Shown one piece after another: positions 53,926 through 64,000 of a stretch of DNA of 64,000 bases. Below the pieces are notes generated by a model that had not been told where the DNA came from, did not search any database, and saw only the letters and a list, made by a program, of their open reading frames with translations. Positions within the stretch are counted from its first letter, which is position 1, and every line of letters starts with the position of its first letter. Position numbers and translations under genes: made by a program. The stretch lies in contig NZ_UPSE01000493.1 of assembly GCF_900573885.1 (NCBI RefSeq), positions 124,001 through 188,000 of the forward strand, in the 5' to 3' direction. Source of the stretch: Pseudomonas viridiflava (lineage in GTDB: Bacteria > Pseudomonadota > Gammaproteobacteria > Pseudomonadales > Pseudomonadaceae).

Positions 53926-56481
53926 GTGTTCAAGAACGTGTTGTTCCAGTTGCATTGGCTCTTCGGCATCACGGCCGGGTTGGTGCTCGCCATCATGGGC
54001 CTCACCGGGGCGCTGTATTCCTTTCAGCCGGAAATCTCCACGGCGCTGAATCCGGATGTGTTGCAGGTTCAGGTGCGCGAAAGCGGGGTGCTGCCACCGG
54101 GCCAGTTGGTGGAAAGACTGGAAGGCGCGGCCGGCATGAAAATCGTCGGCATGCGCGTGTACACGCTGGAGGGCAAAGCCTCACAAGTGTTCTTCGCGCC
54201 CAAGCCGGGCGAGCGTCGTGGGCCGACGCGTTATTTCGATCCGTATACCGGCGAACTGCGTGGGGAACCGGCGGGCAAGGCGTTCTTCGACCTGATGTTC
54301 CAGCTGCACCGCTTCCTGGCAATGGGCGAATTCGGCAAGCAAATCACCGGCGCCTGTACCTTGATGCTGCTGTTTTTCTGTTTGTCCGGCCTTTATCTGC
54401 GTTGGCCGCGCAAGGCGCTGAGCTGGCGGACATGGTTGACGTTTGACTGGGCGAAAAAAGGCCGCGCTTTCAATTGGGATCTGCACGCCGTGGCCGGCAC
54501 CTGGTGCCTGGTGTTTTATTTGTTGGCGGCGGTTACGGGCCTGACTTGGTCGTATCACTGGTTTAACGACGGTGCCCGGGCAATGCTCAGCAGCGCGCCT
54601 GCCGGCCAGCAGGGCGGTAAGCCGGGCGGCGGTCGCGGTGAACGCAAAGGCCCGCCGCCGCAGAGCGCCGAGGCGGTTCCGGTTAATTACGAAGCGCTAT
54701 GGCCGACGGTTACTGGCATCGCCGGCCCGCAGTTGGCGCTCTATAACTTGCGTTTGCCGCAGGCGGCCAAGCAGCCGGTTACCGTATTGTTTCTGCTGGC
54801 AGATTCGCCTCACGAGCGGGCGATGAATGAAATTCAGCTGGACCCTGATACCGGTGCCGTTAAGAGTCAGAAGCGCTACGACGATCAGCCTCTGGGTGAG
54901 CAGTTGCTGACCAGTATTTATGCGCTGCATGTGGGCAGTTACTTCGGCCTCACCGGTCGCATTCTGATGACCGCAGCCAGCGTGACCATGCCGCTGTTCT
55001 TCATCACTGGCTGGTTGCTGTACCTCGACCGCCGCCGCAAAAAACGCCAGGTGCTCGCCGCCCGAAAAGGCGTCAGCGCAGGCGCGGCTGACGGCGACAA
55101 CTGGCTGATCGGCTTTGCCAGCCAGAGCGGTTTTGCCGAGCAACTGGCCTGGCAAAGCGCCGGGCAACTGCAAGCCGCTGGTCATGCGGTGAACGTGCAG
55201 CCGCTGGCGAGCCTGAGCTCGAACCAACTGCGCGAGGCGCGCAATGCGTTGTTTGTGGTCAGCACCTTTGGCGATGGCGAAGCGCCGGACAGCGCGCGTG
55301 GCTTCGAGCGCAAGCTGCTGGGGCAGAACCTGGGGCTGGGTGAACTGAAATATGCAGTGCTGGCCCTGGGTGATCGCCAGTACGCGCACTTCTGCGGTTT
55401 CGCCCACCGTTTGCAGCAGTGGCTCAGCCACGAAGGTGGTGCGCAGCAGTTCCCCACTGTGGAGGTGGATAACGGAGACGCTGGCGCGCTGCAACAGTGG
55501 CAACAGCAAGTGGCGCAAATCTCAGGCGGTTCGGTCGCCGCGCCTTGGCAGACTCCGACTTATAGCAACTGGACGCTCGGCGCCCGCGCGCTGCTCAACC
55601 CGGGCAGTGCCGGTTCGCCGACTTACCTGCTCAGCCTGACGCCGCCGGATGACCAGGCGGCGTGGCAAGCCGGTGATCTGGTGGAAGTGATGCCGCGTAA
55701 CAGCGCGGCCGCTGTCGAGGCCTTTATCGCCGGGCTGGGCATTGCTGCCACTGCGGCCGTGCAGGTCGGCGGCTTGCAGGAAACACTGGCGCAGGCGCTG
55801 GCCAATCGGCAACTGCCAGCAAGCCGCGAGCATCTTGTCGGTTTGCATGCCCAGGCATTGGTGGACGCGCTGGTGCCCATCACCGCGCGCGAATACTCGA
55901 TTGCCTCAGTGGTTGAAGACGGCTCGCTGCAATTGCTGGTGCGGGTTGAAACCCACCGCGACGGCACGTTCGGCCTCGGCTCCGGTTGGCTCTGTGTGCA
56001 TGCGCAAGTTGGCGAAGGCATCAGCCTGCGCCTGCGCCGCAACAGTGGCTTCCATCTGCCCAACGAGCCGCGCCCCATGATTCTACTGGGCAACGGCACC
56101 GGTCTGGCGGGGCTGCGCAGCTTGTTGAAAGCGCGCGTGGCTGAAGGCGCTACGCGCAATTGGCTGTTGTTTGGTGAGCGCAACGAGGCTCACGACTTCT
56201 TCTGCCGAGACGAGCTGCAGGGCTGGCTGGCGACGGGCGGGTTGGCGCGGTTGGACCTGGCGTTTTCTCGGGATCAGGCAGAAAAAATCTACGTGCAGCA
56301 TCGCTTGCTGGAAGCGGCCGACGCGCTTAAGGCGTGGGTGGAAGAGGGTGCGGCAATTTACGTTTGCGGCAGTCTGCTTGGCATGGCCGACGGCGTGGAC
56401 CAGGCGTTGCGCCAGGTATTGGGCGATGAGCGCGTTGTACAGTTGACCGAGGAAGGGCGTTACCGGCGCGACGTTTATTGA
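53926..56481 (+). CDS. piuB: PepSY/flavodoxin/sulfite-reductase-type flavoprotein
   Basis: An 851-residue fusion protein. The N-terminal half has four membrane helices with PepSY-type periplasmic loops and heme-type His ([93 protein letters not shown]). The C-terminal half has a flavodoxin domain ([31 protein letters not shown]) and a CysJ/CPR-like FAD-NAD(P) domain ([51 protein letters not shown]). It probably passes electrons from NADPH through the membrane to reduce ferric siderophore. GTG start at 53926 with GTGAGG five bases upstream. Confidence 0.85.
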   Translation: MFKNVLFQLHWLFGITAGLVLAIMGLTGALYSFQPEISTALNPDVLQVQVRESGVLPPGQLVERLEGAAGMKIVGMRVYTLEGKASQVFFAPKPGERRGPTRYFDPYTGELRGEPAGKAFFDLMFQLHRFLAMGEFGKQITGACTLMLLFFCLSGLYLRWPRKALSWRTWLTFDWAKKGRAFNWDLHAVAGTWCLVFYLLAAVTGLTWSYHWFNDGARAMLSSAPAGQQGGKPGGGRGERKGPPPQSAEAVPVNYEALWPTVTGIAGPQLALYNLRLPQAAKQPVTVLFLLADSPHERAMNEIQLDPDTGAVKSQKRYDDQPLGEQLLTSIYALHVGSYFGLTGRILMTAASVTMPLFFITGWLLYLDRRRKKRQVLAARKGVSAGAADGDNWLIGFASQSGFAEQLAWQSAGQLQAAGHAVNVQPLASLSSNQLREARNALFVVSTFGDGEAPDSARGFERKLLGQNLGLGELKYAVLALGDRQYAHFCGFAHRLQQWLSHEGGAQQFPTVEVDNGDAGALQQWQQQVAQISGGSVAAPWQTPTYSNWTLGARALLNPGSAGSPTYLLSLTPPDDQAAWQAGDLVEVMPRNSAAAVEAFIAGLGIAATAAVQVGGLQETLAQALANRQLPASREHLVGLHAQALVDALVPITAREYSIASVVEDGSLQLLVRVETHRDGTFGLGSGWLCVHAQVGEGISLRLRRNSGFHLPNEPRPMILLGNGTGLAGLRSLLKARVAEGATRNWLLFGERNEAHDFFCRDELQGWLATGGLARLDLAFSRDQAEKIYVQHRLLEAADALKAWVEEGAAIYVCGSLLGMADGVDQALRQVLGDERVVQLTEEGRYRRDVY

Positions 56482-56489
56482 TCTTTTGA

Positions 56490-56530
56490 GGTTAAAAGCA
56501 TCGCGGCTTTAGCCGCGATTGCTTTTAACC
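56490..56530. terminator. Bidirectional hairpin between piuB and dppF
   Basis: GGTTAAAAGCATCGCGGC-TTTA-GCCGCGATTGCTTTTAACC, shared by the convergent piuB and dppF genes. Confidence 0.7.
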
Positions 56531-56533
56531 ACC

Positions 56534-57508
56534 TCACAACCCGTTAATCACCTCGGCGTGGTGACACGCCACTTGCCGCGCATCGAGCAGGCGCAGTTGC
56601 GGCTCCTCGTTGATGCAACGTTCGGTGGCATGGGGGCAGCGTTTGTGGAAGGCACAGCCGCTCGGTGGGTCTAGCGGGTTGGGCAACTCACCGACAATTT
56701 TGATTTTCGGCTTTTCCGGGTCCGGGTGAATGGTCGGTGTCGCCGACAGCAGCGCCTGGGTGTAAGGGTGCAGGGGCCTGGCGTAAATCTTCTCTTTGGG
56801 CCCCATCTCTGCCGGGCGGCCGAGGTACATCACCAGCACGTCATCGGCCACGTGCTGAACCACGGCCAGGTTGTGCGAGATGAACACATAGGCCGTGTTG
56901 AACTCGGCTTGCAGGTCCATGAACAGGTTGAGCACCTGCGCCTGAATCGACACGTCCAGCGCCGACGTCGGTTCGTCTGCCACCAGCACTTTCGGGTTGA
57001 GCATCATGGCGCGGGCCAGGGCGATACGTTGGCGCTGGCCGCCCGAGAACATGTGCGGATAGCGCTGGTAATGCTCAGGGCGCAAGCCGACCTGCTGCAT
57101 CATCGCCTGCACTTTTTCCCGGCGTTCGCTGCGCGACAGATTGGTGTTGATCAGCAGCGGCTCGGCGAGTTGATCACCGATCTTCTGCCGTGGATTAAGC
57201 GACGCGTAGGGGCTTTGAAAAACCATCTGCACATCGCGACGCAGCTGTTTGCGTTCAGCCTTGCTGGCGCCGTTTACTTCCTGTCCTCCGATTTTCAGGG
57301 AGCCGGAAGAAGGTTCTTCGATCAGCGTCAGCGCGCGGGCCAGGGTCGATTTGCCGCAACCCGATTCGCCTACCACCGCCAGGGTTTTCCCCGCTTCCAG
57401 TTCAAACGACACGCCGTTCAGGGCACGTACCGTGGCGTGCGGTTTGAACAACCCACGGGAGACGTCGTAGTGGCGAGTAAGGTCGCGAGCCGTCAGTACT
57501 ACGCTCAT
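56534..57508 (-). CDS. dppF: Dipeptide ABC transporter ATP-binding protein
   Basis: 324-residue ATPase of an oligo/dipeptide importer: Walker [16 protein letters not shown], signature [15 protein letters not shown], Walker [13 protein letters not shown], and the C-terminal [19 protein letters not shown]ys cluster of the OppF/DppF group. ATGA overlap with dppD. It works with DppD and the DppBC pore. Confidence 0.95.
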   Translation of the reverse strand: MSVVLTARDLTRHYDVSRGLFKPHATVRALNGVSFELEAGKTLAVVGESGCGKSTLARALTLIEEPSSGSLKIGGQEVNGASKAERKQLRRDVQMVFQSPYASLNPRQKIGDQLAEPLLINTNLSRSERREKVQAMMQQVGLRPEHYQRYPHMFSGGQRQRIALARAMMLNPKVLVADEPTSALDVSIQAQVLNLFMDLQAEFNTAYVFISHNLAVVQHVADDVLVMYLGRPAEMGPKEKIYARPLHPYTQALLSATPTIHPDPEKPKIKIVGELPNPLDPPSGCAFHKRCPHATERCINEEPQLRLLDARQVACHHAEVINGL

Positions 57509-58506
57509 CGTGCGGGCTCCTGATTCTCTGGGTGGCTGGGGGCGGTGTTCTGGTTACGCGGGAAAAAGCAGCGCACTTCGCCCAACTCGCTGGGGTCCAG
57601 CGCGGGACGGAAATCACGGCATTTCTGTTGCACGTACGGACAGCGCGGCGACAGCAAGCAGCCGGCCGGCCGGTCGTAACGGCCAGGCACGATGCCGGGC
57701 AGGGTGGCCAGGCGTTTGGCGCCCTGGCTGTGTTCCGGAATCGCCGCCAGCAACGCTTCGGTGTAGGGGTGTGCCGGTGCGTCGAACAAGGCGGGTACTT
57801 TGCCCACTTCCACTGCCTGCCCGGCATACATCACGCATACGCGGTTGGCGGTTTCCGCCACCACGGCCAGGTCATGGGTAATCAGCACCAGTGCCATATC
57901 CTTGTCCCGTTGCAGGTCGAGCAACAGGTCCATGATTTGCGCCTGAATGGTCACGTCCAGCGCGGTGGTGGGTTCGTCGGCGATCAGCAATTTCGGTTCA
58001 CCGGCAATCGCCATGGCAATCGCCACGCGCTGGCTCATGCCGCCCGAGAGCTGGTGCGGGTAAGCGTTAAGGCGGCTGGCGGCGCCAGGAATCTCCACCC
58101 GCTCAAGCAGTTCCAGGGCGCGCTGGCGTGCGGCTTTGCCCGACAGGCCCAGGTGTTGGCGAATTACTTCTTCAATCTGAAAACCCACGGTGTAGCTGGG
58201 GTTCAGTGCGGTCATGGGGTCCTGAAACACCATGGCCAGGTCTTTGCCGATGATTTTGCGACGCTGGCGGCTTTTCAGCGTCAGCATGTCGTGGCCATCG
58301 AAGTTCAGGGCGTCGGCCTTGATGATGCCGGGGGCGTCGATCAGGCCCATCAGCGCCATCATGGTGACCGATTTGCCGGAACCCGACTCGCCGACAATCG
58401 CCAGCACTTCGCCTTTTTCCACGCTCAGGTCGAGGCCGTCGACCACCGGTACGGCATTGGCGTCGCCGAAGCGCACGCTCAGGTTTTTGATATTCAGCAG
58501 GCTCAT
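57505..58506 (-). CDS. dppD: Dipeptide ABC transporter ATP-binding protein
   Basis: 333-residue ATPase: Walker [16 protein letters not shown], signature [15 protein letters not shown], Walker [19 protein letters not shown], and a C-terminal Cys cluster [19 protein letters not shown]. The ATG at 58506 has GAGGAG upstream; the ORF to 58563 is too long. It lies 10 bases after the dppC stop. Confidence 0.95.
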   Translation of the reverse strand: MSLLNIKNLSVRFGDANAVPVVDGLDLSVEKGEVLAIVGESGSGKSVTMMALMGLIDAPGIIKADALNFDGHDMLTLKSRQRRKIIGKDLAMVFQDPMTALNPSYTVGFQIEEVIRQHLGLSGKAARQRALELLERVEIPGAASRLNAYPHQLSGGMSQRVAIAMAIAGEPKLLIADEPTTALDVTIQAQIMDLLLDLQRDKDMALVLITHDLAVVAETANRVCVMYAGQAVEVGKVPALFDAPAHPYTEALLAAIPEHSQGAKRLATLPGIVPGRYDRPAGCLLSPRCPYVQQKCRDFRPALDPSELGEVRCFFPRNQNTAPSHPENQEPAR

Positions 58507-58516
58507 TACGGGCTCC

Positions 58517-59437
58517 TCAAATGGCGTTCTTGAGTTTCGGGTCGAGCGCATCGCGCAACCCATCGCCCATCAAGTTGATTGCCAGCACGCTGAGCAAAAT
58601 GGTCAGGCCCGGCAGGCTCACGACCCACCACGCACGTTCGATGTAATCGCGTGCCGAGGCCAGCATGGTGCCCCACTCAGGCGTTGGCGGTTGCACGCCC
58701 AGACCGAGGAAGCCCAGGGCGGCGGCATCGAGAATCGCCGAAGAAAAGCTCAAGGTCGCCTGCACAATCAGCGGCGCCATGCAGTTGGGCAGCACGGTGA
58801 CAAACATCAGGCGGAACAGCCCGGCGCCGGCCAGGCGCGCAGCCGTCACGTAGTCACGGTTCAGCTCACCCATTACCGCCGCACGGGTCAGACGCACGTA
58901 GGAGGGCAGCGACACCACCGCAATGGCGATCACGGTGTTGATCAGGCCCGGGCCGAGGATGGCGACAATCGCCACGGCCAGCAGCAGCGAGGGCAGGGCG
59001 AGCATCACGTCCATCACGCGCATGATGGTCGGGCCCAGAATGCGCGGGAAGAACCCGCCCACCAGGCCGAGGAAAATGCCCGGAATCAGCGACATGAGTA
59101 CCGAGGCCAGGCCAATCATCAGCGACAGACGCGCGCCGTGAATCAGCCGCGACAGCAGATCGCGCCCCAGCTCATCGGTGCCCAGCAGGAACTGACTATT
59201 GCCACCGGCCAGCCAGGCCGGCGGTGTAAGCAGGAAGTCGCGGTATTGCTCGCTTGGATGATGTGGCGCGACCCACGGCGCGAACAGCGCGCAAAACACG
59301 ATCAGCAGCATAAACAGCAGGCCAGCCACCGCGCCTTTGTTGCGGGCGAAGTGTTGCCAGAATTCTTTTAGCGGCGACGGGTAAAGGGTGCTCGGGTCGG
59401 CCAAAGCCGGCGCAGGAGACGGTGCGTTGGTGGTCAT
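58517..59437 (-). CDS. dppC: Dipeptide ABC transporter permease
   Basis: 306-residue inner-membrane permease with an N-terminal cytoplasmic tail and helix ([29 protein letters not shown]) and the binding-protein-dependent transport domain ([25 protein letters not shown]; the EAA-like loop [30 protein letters not shown]). It pairs with DppB to form the pore. Confidence 0.95.
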   Translation of the reverse strand: MTTNAPSPAPALADPSTLYPSPLKEFWQHFARNKGAVAGLLFMLLIVFCALFAPWVAPHHPSEQYRDFLLTPPAWLAGGNSQFLLGTDELGRDLLSRLIHGARLSLMIGLASVLMSLIPGIFLGLVGGFFPRILGPTIMRVMDVMLALPSLLLAVAIVAILGPGLINTVIAIAVVSLPSYVRLTRAAVMGELNRDYVTAARLAGAGLFRLMFVTVLPNCMAPLIVQATLSFSSAILDAAALGFLGLGVQPPTPEWGTMLASARDYIERAWWVVSLPGLTILLSVLAINLMGDGLRDALDPKLKNAI

Positions 59438-59450
59438 GTTCAGGCCTCCC

Positions 59451-60461
59451 TTAACGTTGATGGCGGATGCGTGGGTTGGCCAGACCGTAGAGGATATCCA
59501 CCACGAAATTGACCAGAATCACCAGGCAGGCGATCAGCAAAATGCCGTTCTGCACCACCGGGTAGTCACGCGCGCCAATCGACTCGATCAGCCACTTGCC
59601 GATGCCCGGCCAGGAGAAAATGGTTTCGGTCAGCACGGCACCGGCCAGCAGCGCGCCGATTTGCAGGCCGAACACAGTGAGCACCGGAATCAGCGCATTG
59701 CGCAGGCCGTGGACAAAAATCACTCGAGTTGGCGACAGGCCTTTGGCCCGCGCGGTGCGCACGTAGTCTTCGCGCAGCACTTCGAGCATGGCCGAGCGGG
59801 TCATGCGCGCGATCACGGCCAGGGGAATGGTGCCGAGCACGATGGCGGGCAGAATCAGGTGGCGCAGGGCGTCGAGAAAGGCGCCTTCTTCGTCGCTGAG
59901 CAGGGTATCGATCAGCATGAAGCCGGTGACCGGTTCGATGTCGTAGAGCAGGTCGATACGCCCCGACACCGGCGTCCAGCCCAGCCATACGGAGAAGAAC
60001 ATGATCAGCAGCAGGCCCCACCAGAAAATCGGCATGGAATAACCCGCCAGCGAAATGCCCATCACCCCATGGTCAAACAGCGAGCCGCGCTTGAGTGCGG
60101 CGATCACCCCCGCCAGCAAGCCCAGCGTGCCCGCGAACAGCAACGCCGCCAGCGACAGCTCCAGAGTGGCCGGGAACAGGGTGAGGAATTCGTGCCACAC
60201 GCTTTCACGCGTGCGCAGTGACTCGCCCAGATTGCCTTGGGCCAGGTCGCCAATGTAGTTCAGGTATTGCTCGTAGAGCGGCTTGTTCAGGCCCAGACGC
60301 TCCAGCGCCTCGGCGTGCATCTGCGGGTCTACGCGGCGCTCACCCATCATCACTTCCACGGGGTCGCCGGGAATCAGGCGAATCAGGGAGAAGGTCAGCA
60401 AGGTGATGCCAAAAAACGTGGGGATCAGTAACCCCAATCGTCGGGCAATGAAAGTGAACAT
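59451..60461 (-). CDS. dppB: Dipeptide ABC transporter permease
   Basis: 336-residue inner-membrane permease: N-terminal FIARRLGLLIPTFFGITLLTFSLIRLIPGDPVEV is typical of DppB/OppB, followed by helices and the EAA-like loop VRTARAKGLSPTRVIFVHGLRNALIPVLTVFG. The ATG at 60461 has AGGAG 12 bases upstream. It is the first gene after the repeat array. Confidence 0.95.
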   Translation of the reverse strand: MFTFIARRLGLLIPTFFGITLLTFSLIRLIPGDPVEVMMGERRVDPQMHAEALERLGLNKPLYEQYLNYIGDLAQGNLGESLRTRESVWHEFLTLFPATLELSLAALLFAGTLGLLAGVIAALKRGSLFDHGVMGISLAGYSMPIFWWGLLLIMFFSVWLGWTPVSGRIDLLYDIEPVTGFMLIDTLLSDEEGAFLDALRHLILPAIVLGTIPLAVIARMTRSAMLEVLREDYVRTARAKGLSPTRVIFVHGLRNALIPVLTVFGLQIGALLAGAVLTETIFSWPGIGKWLIESIGARDYPVVQNGILLIACLVILVNFVVDILYGLANPRIRHQR

Positions 60462-61288
60462 CGCGGGGCGGTACTCCTGGTCTGGTACGACTCATCAGCC
60501 GGTTAGGCATACCTGGCGGGGCTATGGGTCAGCGGCGCCGGGCGTTTTTATTGCTTCGCGTGGGTGTTCGCGAGGCTGTTATAGGTCAGCGGGTGAGTGT
60601 GGTGCCCGTGACGGTGGTGTTCGTTTTGATTCGTTTCGCCCTCTCCCGCTTGCGGGAAAGGGCTAGGGAAAGGGCAGAACTTTGCCGTTCACGCTGTGCA
60701 TTGGGCTGATATCCAGCCCCCTCTCCCCAGCCCTCTCCCCGCTGGGGCGAGGGGGCTAAATGCATTGCTACGTTTTCCTCGGTCGGTCCCCTCTCCCGCT
60801 TGCGGGAGAGGGTTAGGGAGAGGGCAGAAATTTGCCGTTCACGTTGTGCATTGGGCTGATATCCAGCCCCCTCTCCCCAGCCCTCTCCCCGCCGGGGCGA
60901 GGGGGTTGAATGCGTTGCTACGTCTTCCTCGGTCGGTCCCCTCTCCCGCTTGCGGGAGAGGGTTAGAGAGAGGGCAGAAATTTGCCGTTCACGCTGTGTA
61001 TTAGGCTGATATCCAGCCCCCTCTCCCCAGCCCTCTCCCCGCTGGGGCGGGGGGGTTAAATGCGTTGCTACGTCTTCCTCGGTCGGTCCCCTCTCCCGCT
61101 TGCGGGAGAGGGCTAGGGTGAGGGCAGGCGTCTCGCGAACTATTGAGCCCAACCTCGTACGCAGGTTCAGTCTCTGCGCACACCCTGGCAAAAAGGGCGC
61201 GTATTTTTCTCGCATTCGCCAACCCGTGCAACACAGCATAGGCATTGCCTGACGGTCGGCCTCAACGGGCGCGCCAAGCGTTGCAGGT
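60462..61288. other. 827-base spacer between dppA1 and dppB with tandem repeats
   Basis: The spacer contains the 150-bp repeat array at 60640-61125 (separate entry), flanked by about 180 bases before dppB and about 160 bases after dppA1 with no gene. An open frame across the array on the minus strand (60586-61305) results from the 150-bp period and is not considered a gene. Confidence 0.7.
60640..61125. repeat. 150-bp tandem repeat array (about 3.2 copies)
   Basis: CTCTCCCGCTTGCGGGA begins at 60641, 60791, 60941 and 61091, an exact period of 150 bp; three full units and part of a fourth. Each unit has two palindromes, a CCCTCTCCCGC / GCGGGAGAGGG hairpin and a CCCCCTCTCCCC...GGGGCGAGGGGG hairpin, joined by GCAGAAATTTGCCGTTCACG and a stretch with GCTACGTCTTCCTCGGTCGG. 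Confidence 0.9.
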
Positions 61289-62914
61289 TCAATCGGTGGG
61301 CGCATGGCGCGTCACCTTGGCGAAATTGTTCGAGCCCATTGGGCTTAGCACGAAGCCCTGCACGTCGCGGCGGATCACGCTGAATTGCTTGGGATGGGCC
61401 AGGGGGATCCACGGTGCTTGCTGGTGAAAAATCCCCAGCGCCCGGCGGTACAGCTCGGCGCGCTGAGCCTGGTCACTGTTCAGTCGCGCCTGGGTAATCA
61501 GCGCGTCGAATTCGGCGTTGCACCAGCCGGCCTGGTTCTCGCCGGAGCGCGCGGCAGCGCAGGAGAGGTTGGGGGTGAGGAAGTTGTCCGGGTCGCCGTT
61601 GTCGCCGGCCCAGCCCATGAACACCAGATCCTGCTCACCATTCTTGGCGCGCTTGATCAGCTCGCCCCACTCGTACACGCGAATAGTGGCCTTGATGCCG
61701 AGTTGGGCCAGGTCGTTTTGCAGCAACTGCGCGCCGATGCCCGGATTGGGATTGGTCGGCCCGCCGCCGGGGCGGGTCCAGATGGTCAGTGCGAAGCCGT
61801 CACCATGTCCGGCTTCTTTCAATAACTGCCTGGCCCGCTCAACGTCGTGCGGCCAGTCCTTGATGCTGGGGTCGCTGCCCCAGAGGGTTGGCGGGTACGG
61901 CGCAACCGCTGGCGAAGCGCCGCCTTCGCCGAATTGCGCGCGCAGATACACCGCTTTGTCGAAGGCCAGGTTGATGGCCTGGCGCACCCGTACATCGTCC
62001 AGCGGTGGATGACGCGTGTTGATTCCCACGTAGGCAACCAGCAGCGAATCGAGCTCCAGCACCTTCAGCTCCGGCTCGGTGCGCAGGGCTGGAATATCGG
62101 TAGGCCGCGGAAACACTGCCACTTGGCAATCATTGGCCTTCAGCCGTTGCAGACGCACGTTGGGGTCGGGGGTAATGGCGAAGATCAGCCGCGTCAGTTG
62201 CGGTGCGCCATCCCAGTAATCGGCATTGCCGCGAAAGCGGATCTGCGCATCTTTGCTGTAGCGCTCGAACACAAACGGCCCGGTGCCGATGGGCTGCTGA
62301 TTGAGCTGTTCGGTGTTGCCGCTGGCCAGCAGTTGCGCGGCGTATTCGGCGCTGTATACGGAGGCGAAGCCCATAGCCAGGTTGGCCAGAAACGGGGCTT
62401 CCGGGTGCTTGAGGGTAAACACCACCGTGCGCGCGTCCGGCGCTTCGATGCGTGCGACCAGCGCGGCCATGCCCATGGCTTCGGCGTAGGGAAAGCCGCG
62501 ACTGGCCAGCTTGTGCCACGGGTGTGCCGGGTCCAGCTGACGCTGAAAACTCCAGAGCACATCCTCGGCATTGAAATCTCGGGTCGGCGTAAACGCCTTG
62601 TTGCGATGAAACTTCACCCCGGCTCGCAGGTGAAAGGTGTAGGTCAAACCGTCTGGGGAAATCTGCCAGCGTTCAGCCAGCCCCGGGATCAGTTCGGTGC
62701 TGCCAGGTTTGAAACTGACCAGCCGATTGAACACGGTTTCTGATGATGCATCGGCCGTAGTTGCGGCGGTGTACTGGACGATATCGAAGCCTTCAGGGCT
62801 GGCTTCGGTGCAGACCACCAAGGACTGTTCAGGCGCTGCAAAAGCAGCAGGTGCCAAAAGACCGGCCGCTAGCAGCAGCGCCCTGAAAAAATGGGTATTT
62901 TTCGCAGTCTTCAA
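61289..62914 (-). CDS. dppA: Dipeptide ABC transporter substrate-binding protein
   Basis: A 541-residue periplasmic peptide-binding protein. Signal peptide MKTAKNTHFFRALLLAAGLLAPAAFA, then SBP family 5 features: SLVVCTEASPEGFDIVQYT, the ERWQISPDGLTYTFHLRAGVKFH signature, FNAEDVLWSFQR, PIGTGPFVFERYSKDAQIRF and CQVAVFPRPTD. No lipobox. The start is a TTG at 62914 with GAGG seven bases upstream. A similar gene lies directly upstream (62972). The two may bind different peptides for the same pore. Confidence 0.92.
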   Translation of the reverse strand: MKTAKNTHFFRALLLAAGLLAPAAFAAPEQSLVVCTEASPEGFDIVQYTAATTADASSETVFNRLVSFKPGSTELIPGLAERWQISPDGLTYTFHLRAGVKFHRNKAFTPTRDFNAEDVLWSFQRQLDPAHPWHKLASRGFPYAEAMGMAALVARIEAPDARTVVFTLKHPEAPFLANLAMGFASVYSAEYAAQLLASGNTEQLNQQPIGTGPFVFERYSKDAQIRFRGNADYWDGAPQLTRLIFAITPDPNVRLQRLKANDCQVAVFPRPTDIPALRTEPELKVLELDSLLVAYVGINTRHPPLDDVRVRQAINLAFDKAVYLRAQFGEGGASPAVAPYPPTLWGSDPSIKDWPHDVERARQLLKEAGHGDGFALTIWTRPGGGPTNPNPGIGAQLLQNDLAQLGIKATIRVYEWGELIKRAKNGEQDLVFMGWAGDNGDPDNFLTPNLSCAAARSGENQAGWCNAEFDALITQARLNSDQAQRAELYRRALGIFHQQAPWIPLAHPKQFSVIRRDVQGFVLSPMGSNNFAKVTRHAPTD

Positions 62915-62934
62915 ACAAGCGCCTCTGCAATCGA

Positions 62935-62961
62935 GACCGTCCGGCGCGATGCCGGACGGTC
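62935..62961. terminator. Hairpin between the two dppA-type genes
   Basis: GACCGTCCGGC-GCGAT-GCCGGACGGTC, an 11-bp perfect stem with no T-run, between the stop of the upstream binding protein gene and the start of the next. It may stabilise the upstream message or reduce read-through. Confidence 0.45.
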
Positions 62962-62971
62962 GACGCGATAG

Positions 62972-64000
62972 CTATTTCTCTACGCTGACGCCGTAGAAGG
63001 AGTTAAGCGCGAACGGGCTGATCTTGAAGCCCTGTACGCTTTTGCGCATCGGCTGATACACCGTGGAGTGGGCGATCGGGGTGATCGGCACCTGGGCTTT
63101 CAACACCTGCTGGGCTTGCTTGTACAGCTCGGTGCGTTTGGCCTGGTCGGTGGTGCGTTTGGCCGCCACTACCAGCTTGTCGTAGTCCTCGTTGCACCAT
63201 TTGGAGAAGTTGTTGCCGTTGACCGCGTCGCAGCTGTACAGGGTGCCCATCCAGTTGTCGGGGTCACCGTTGTCGCCGCTCCAGCCGATCAACATGATGT
63301 CGTGCTCGCCGCCTTTGGCGCGCTTCATGTACTCGCCCCATTCGTAGCTGACGATCTTGGCCTTGATGCCAACCTTGGCCCAGTCGGCCTGCAGCATTTC
63401 AGCCATCAGCTTGGCGTTGGGGTTGTACGGGCGCTGGACCGGCATGGCCCACAAGGTGAACTCGGTGCCCTCGGCAACGCCCGCTTCTTTAAGCAGCGCC
63501 TTGGCTTTCTCAGGATCGAAGGACGGGTCTTTGATGCTGTCGTCGTAAGACCATTGGGTCGGCGGCATGCCGTTGGTGGCGAGCTGGCCGGCGCTTTGGT
63601 ACACGGCGTCGATGATGCCTTTCTTGTTCACTGCCATATCCAGCGCCTGACGCACTTTCAATTGCTCGAACGGCTTGTGCGTGACGTTGTAGGCGATGTA
63701 GCCGAGGTTAAAGCCCGCCTGCTCTGGCAGCACCAGATTCGGGTCTTTCTTCAGCGACTCCAGGTCAGCCGGACGCGGGTTCAGGGTGATCTGGCACTCG
63801 TTGGCCTTGAGCTTTTGCATGCGCACCGAAGCGTCGGTGACGATGGAGAAGATCAGGTTGTCGATCTTCACGTCTTCCGGCTTCCAGTAATCCTTGTTGG
63901 CCGTGTAACGAATCTGCGCATCTTTCTGATAGCGCTTGAACACGAACGGACCGGTGCCTACAGGCTTCTGGTTGATGTCCGAAGCCTTGCCGTCTTTGAG
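62972..64000 (-). CDS. dppA: Second dipeptide-binding protein, partial at window edge
   Basis: The C-terminal 342 residues of an SBP family 5 protein; the 5' end is outside the window. Reading begins LKDGKASDINQKPVGTGPFV and continues with FKRYQKDAQIRYTANKDYW, CQITLNPRPADL and a C-terminus ending YGVSVEK. It resembles the protein encoded at 61289-62914 throughout, so the two are tandem paralogues. The signal peptide cannot be seen. Confidence 0.9.
   Translation of the reverse strand, partial: LKDGKASDINQKPVGTGPFVFKRYQKDAQIRYTANKDYWKPEDVKIDNLIFSIVTDASVRMQKLKANECQITLNPRPADLESLKKDPNLVLPEQAGFNLGYIAYNVTHKPFEQLKVRQALDMAVNKKGIIDAVYQSAGQLATNGMPPTQWSYDDSIKDPSFDPEKAKALLKEAGVAEGTEFTLWAMPVQRPYNPNAKLMAEMLQADWAKVGIKAKIVSYEWGEYMKRAKGGEHDIMLIGWSGDNGDPDNWMGTLYSCDAVNGNNFSKWCNEDYDKLVVAAKRTTDQAKRTELYKQAQQVLKAQVPITPIAHSTVYQPMRKSVQGFKISPFALNSFYGVSVEK

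Noticed and set aside
60640..61125. Possible CRISPR array
   Set aside because: Units are 150 bp and almost identical throughout, without short repeats alternating with unique spacers, and no cas genes are near.
60586..61305. Minus-strand open frame of 239 codons with a repeated 50-residue unit
   Set aside because: The unit is exactly the 150-bp repeat read in frame (150 = 3 x 50), so the frame stays open by arithmetic; the composition (Arg, Gly, Glu, Pro from CCCTCTCCC palindromes) is unlike a protein and no ribosome-binding site was seen.

Overview
The window looks like a stretch of a Pseudomonas (or very close Pseudomonadaceae) chromosome. It is GC-rich, and the gene content and local order match blocks I remember from P. 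aeruginosa: thiE-thiD-ladS-tetR-acyl-CoA dehydrogenase-amn-rluE-lrp; ndh through coaE-pilDCB/pilA-nadC-DUF1631-ampDE-chemoreceptor-speC; Sel1-piuC/piuA-piuB; dpp transporter. Intergenic repeats are also Pseudomonas-like. No phage, transposase, CRISPR array or rRNA was seen. Species cannot be assigned by eye.

Layout. 1-5.4 kb: haem and thiamine biosynthesis (hemE; hemL with a membrane protein; thiE-thiD). 5.7-17.7 kb: a LadS-type hybrid sensor kinase, a TetR regulator translationally coupled to an AidB-like acyl-CoA dehydrogenase, amn, an MBL-fold lipoprotein, a zinc alcohol dehydrogenase, an RluE-type pseudouridine synthase, a DUF2788 protein, an Lrp regulator, a candidate small RNA and a Gly/Asn-rich exported protein. 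17.7-21.1 kb: a DUF1631 protein in an operon with a PilZ protein, then tRNA-Asn, -Pro and -Lys. 21.1-25.2 kb: ndh and small conserved genes.

25.2-37.5 kb: yacG-coaE-pilD-pilC-pilB on the minus strand, divergent from pilA. pilA has a sigma-54 type promoter and is followed by a GT-C membrane protein with a repeat tail and three family-2 glycosyltransferases, with visibly lower GC. A family-4 glycosyltransferase and a WbpA-like nucleotide-sugar dehydrogenase converge on this group. I read it as a candidate pilin or surface glycosylation locus, the most interesting part of the window.

37.6-49.6 kb: nadC, a second DUF1631 protein, ampD-ampE, a chemoreceptor behind a strong sigma-28 type promoter, tatD, a DUF559 protein, prfC and ornithine decarboxylase. 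49.8-56.5 kb: iron uptake (Sel1 protein, piuC, TonB receptor piuA, PepSY/flavodoxin reductase piuB) with Fur-like sites. 56.5-64 kb: a dipeptide ABC transporter (dppF, D, C, B and two binding proteins, the second cut by the window edge), with an exact 150-bp tandem repeat between dppA and dppB.

Start codons were moved from the longest ORF where a Shine-Dalgarno sequence, a signal peptide or a stop/start overlap argued for it; these choices are stated per gene. Family and DUF names come from memory of the families, not from a search.
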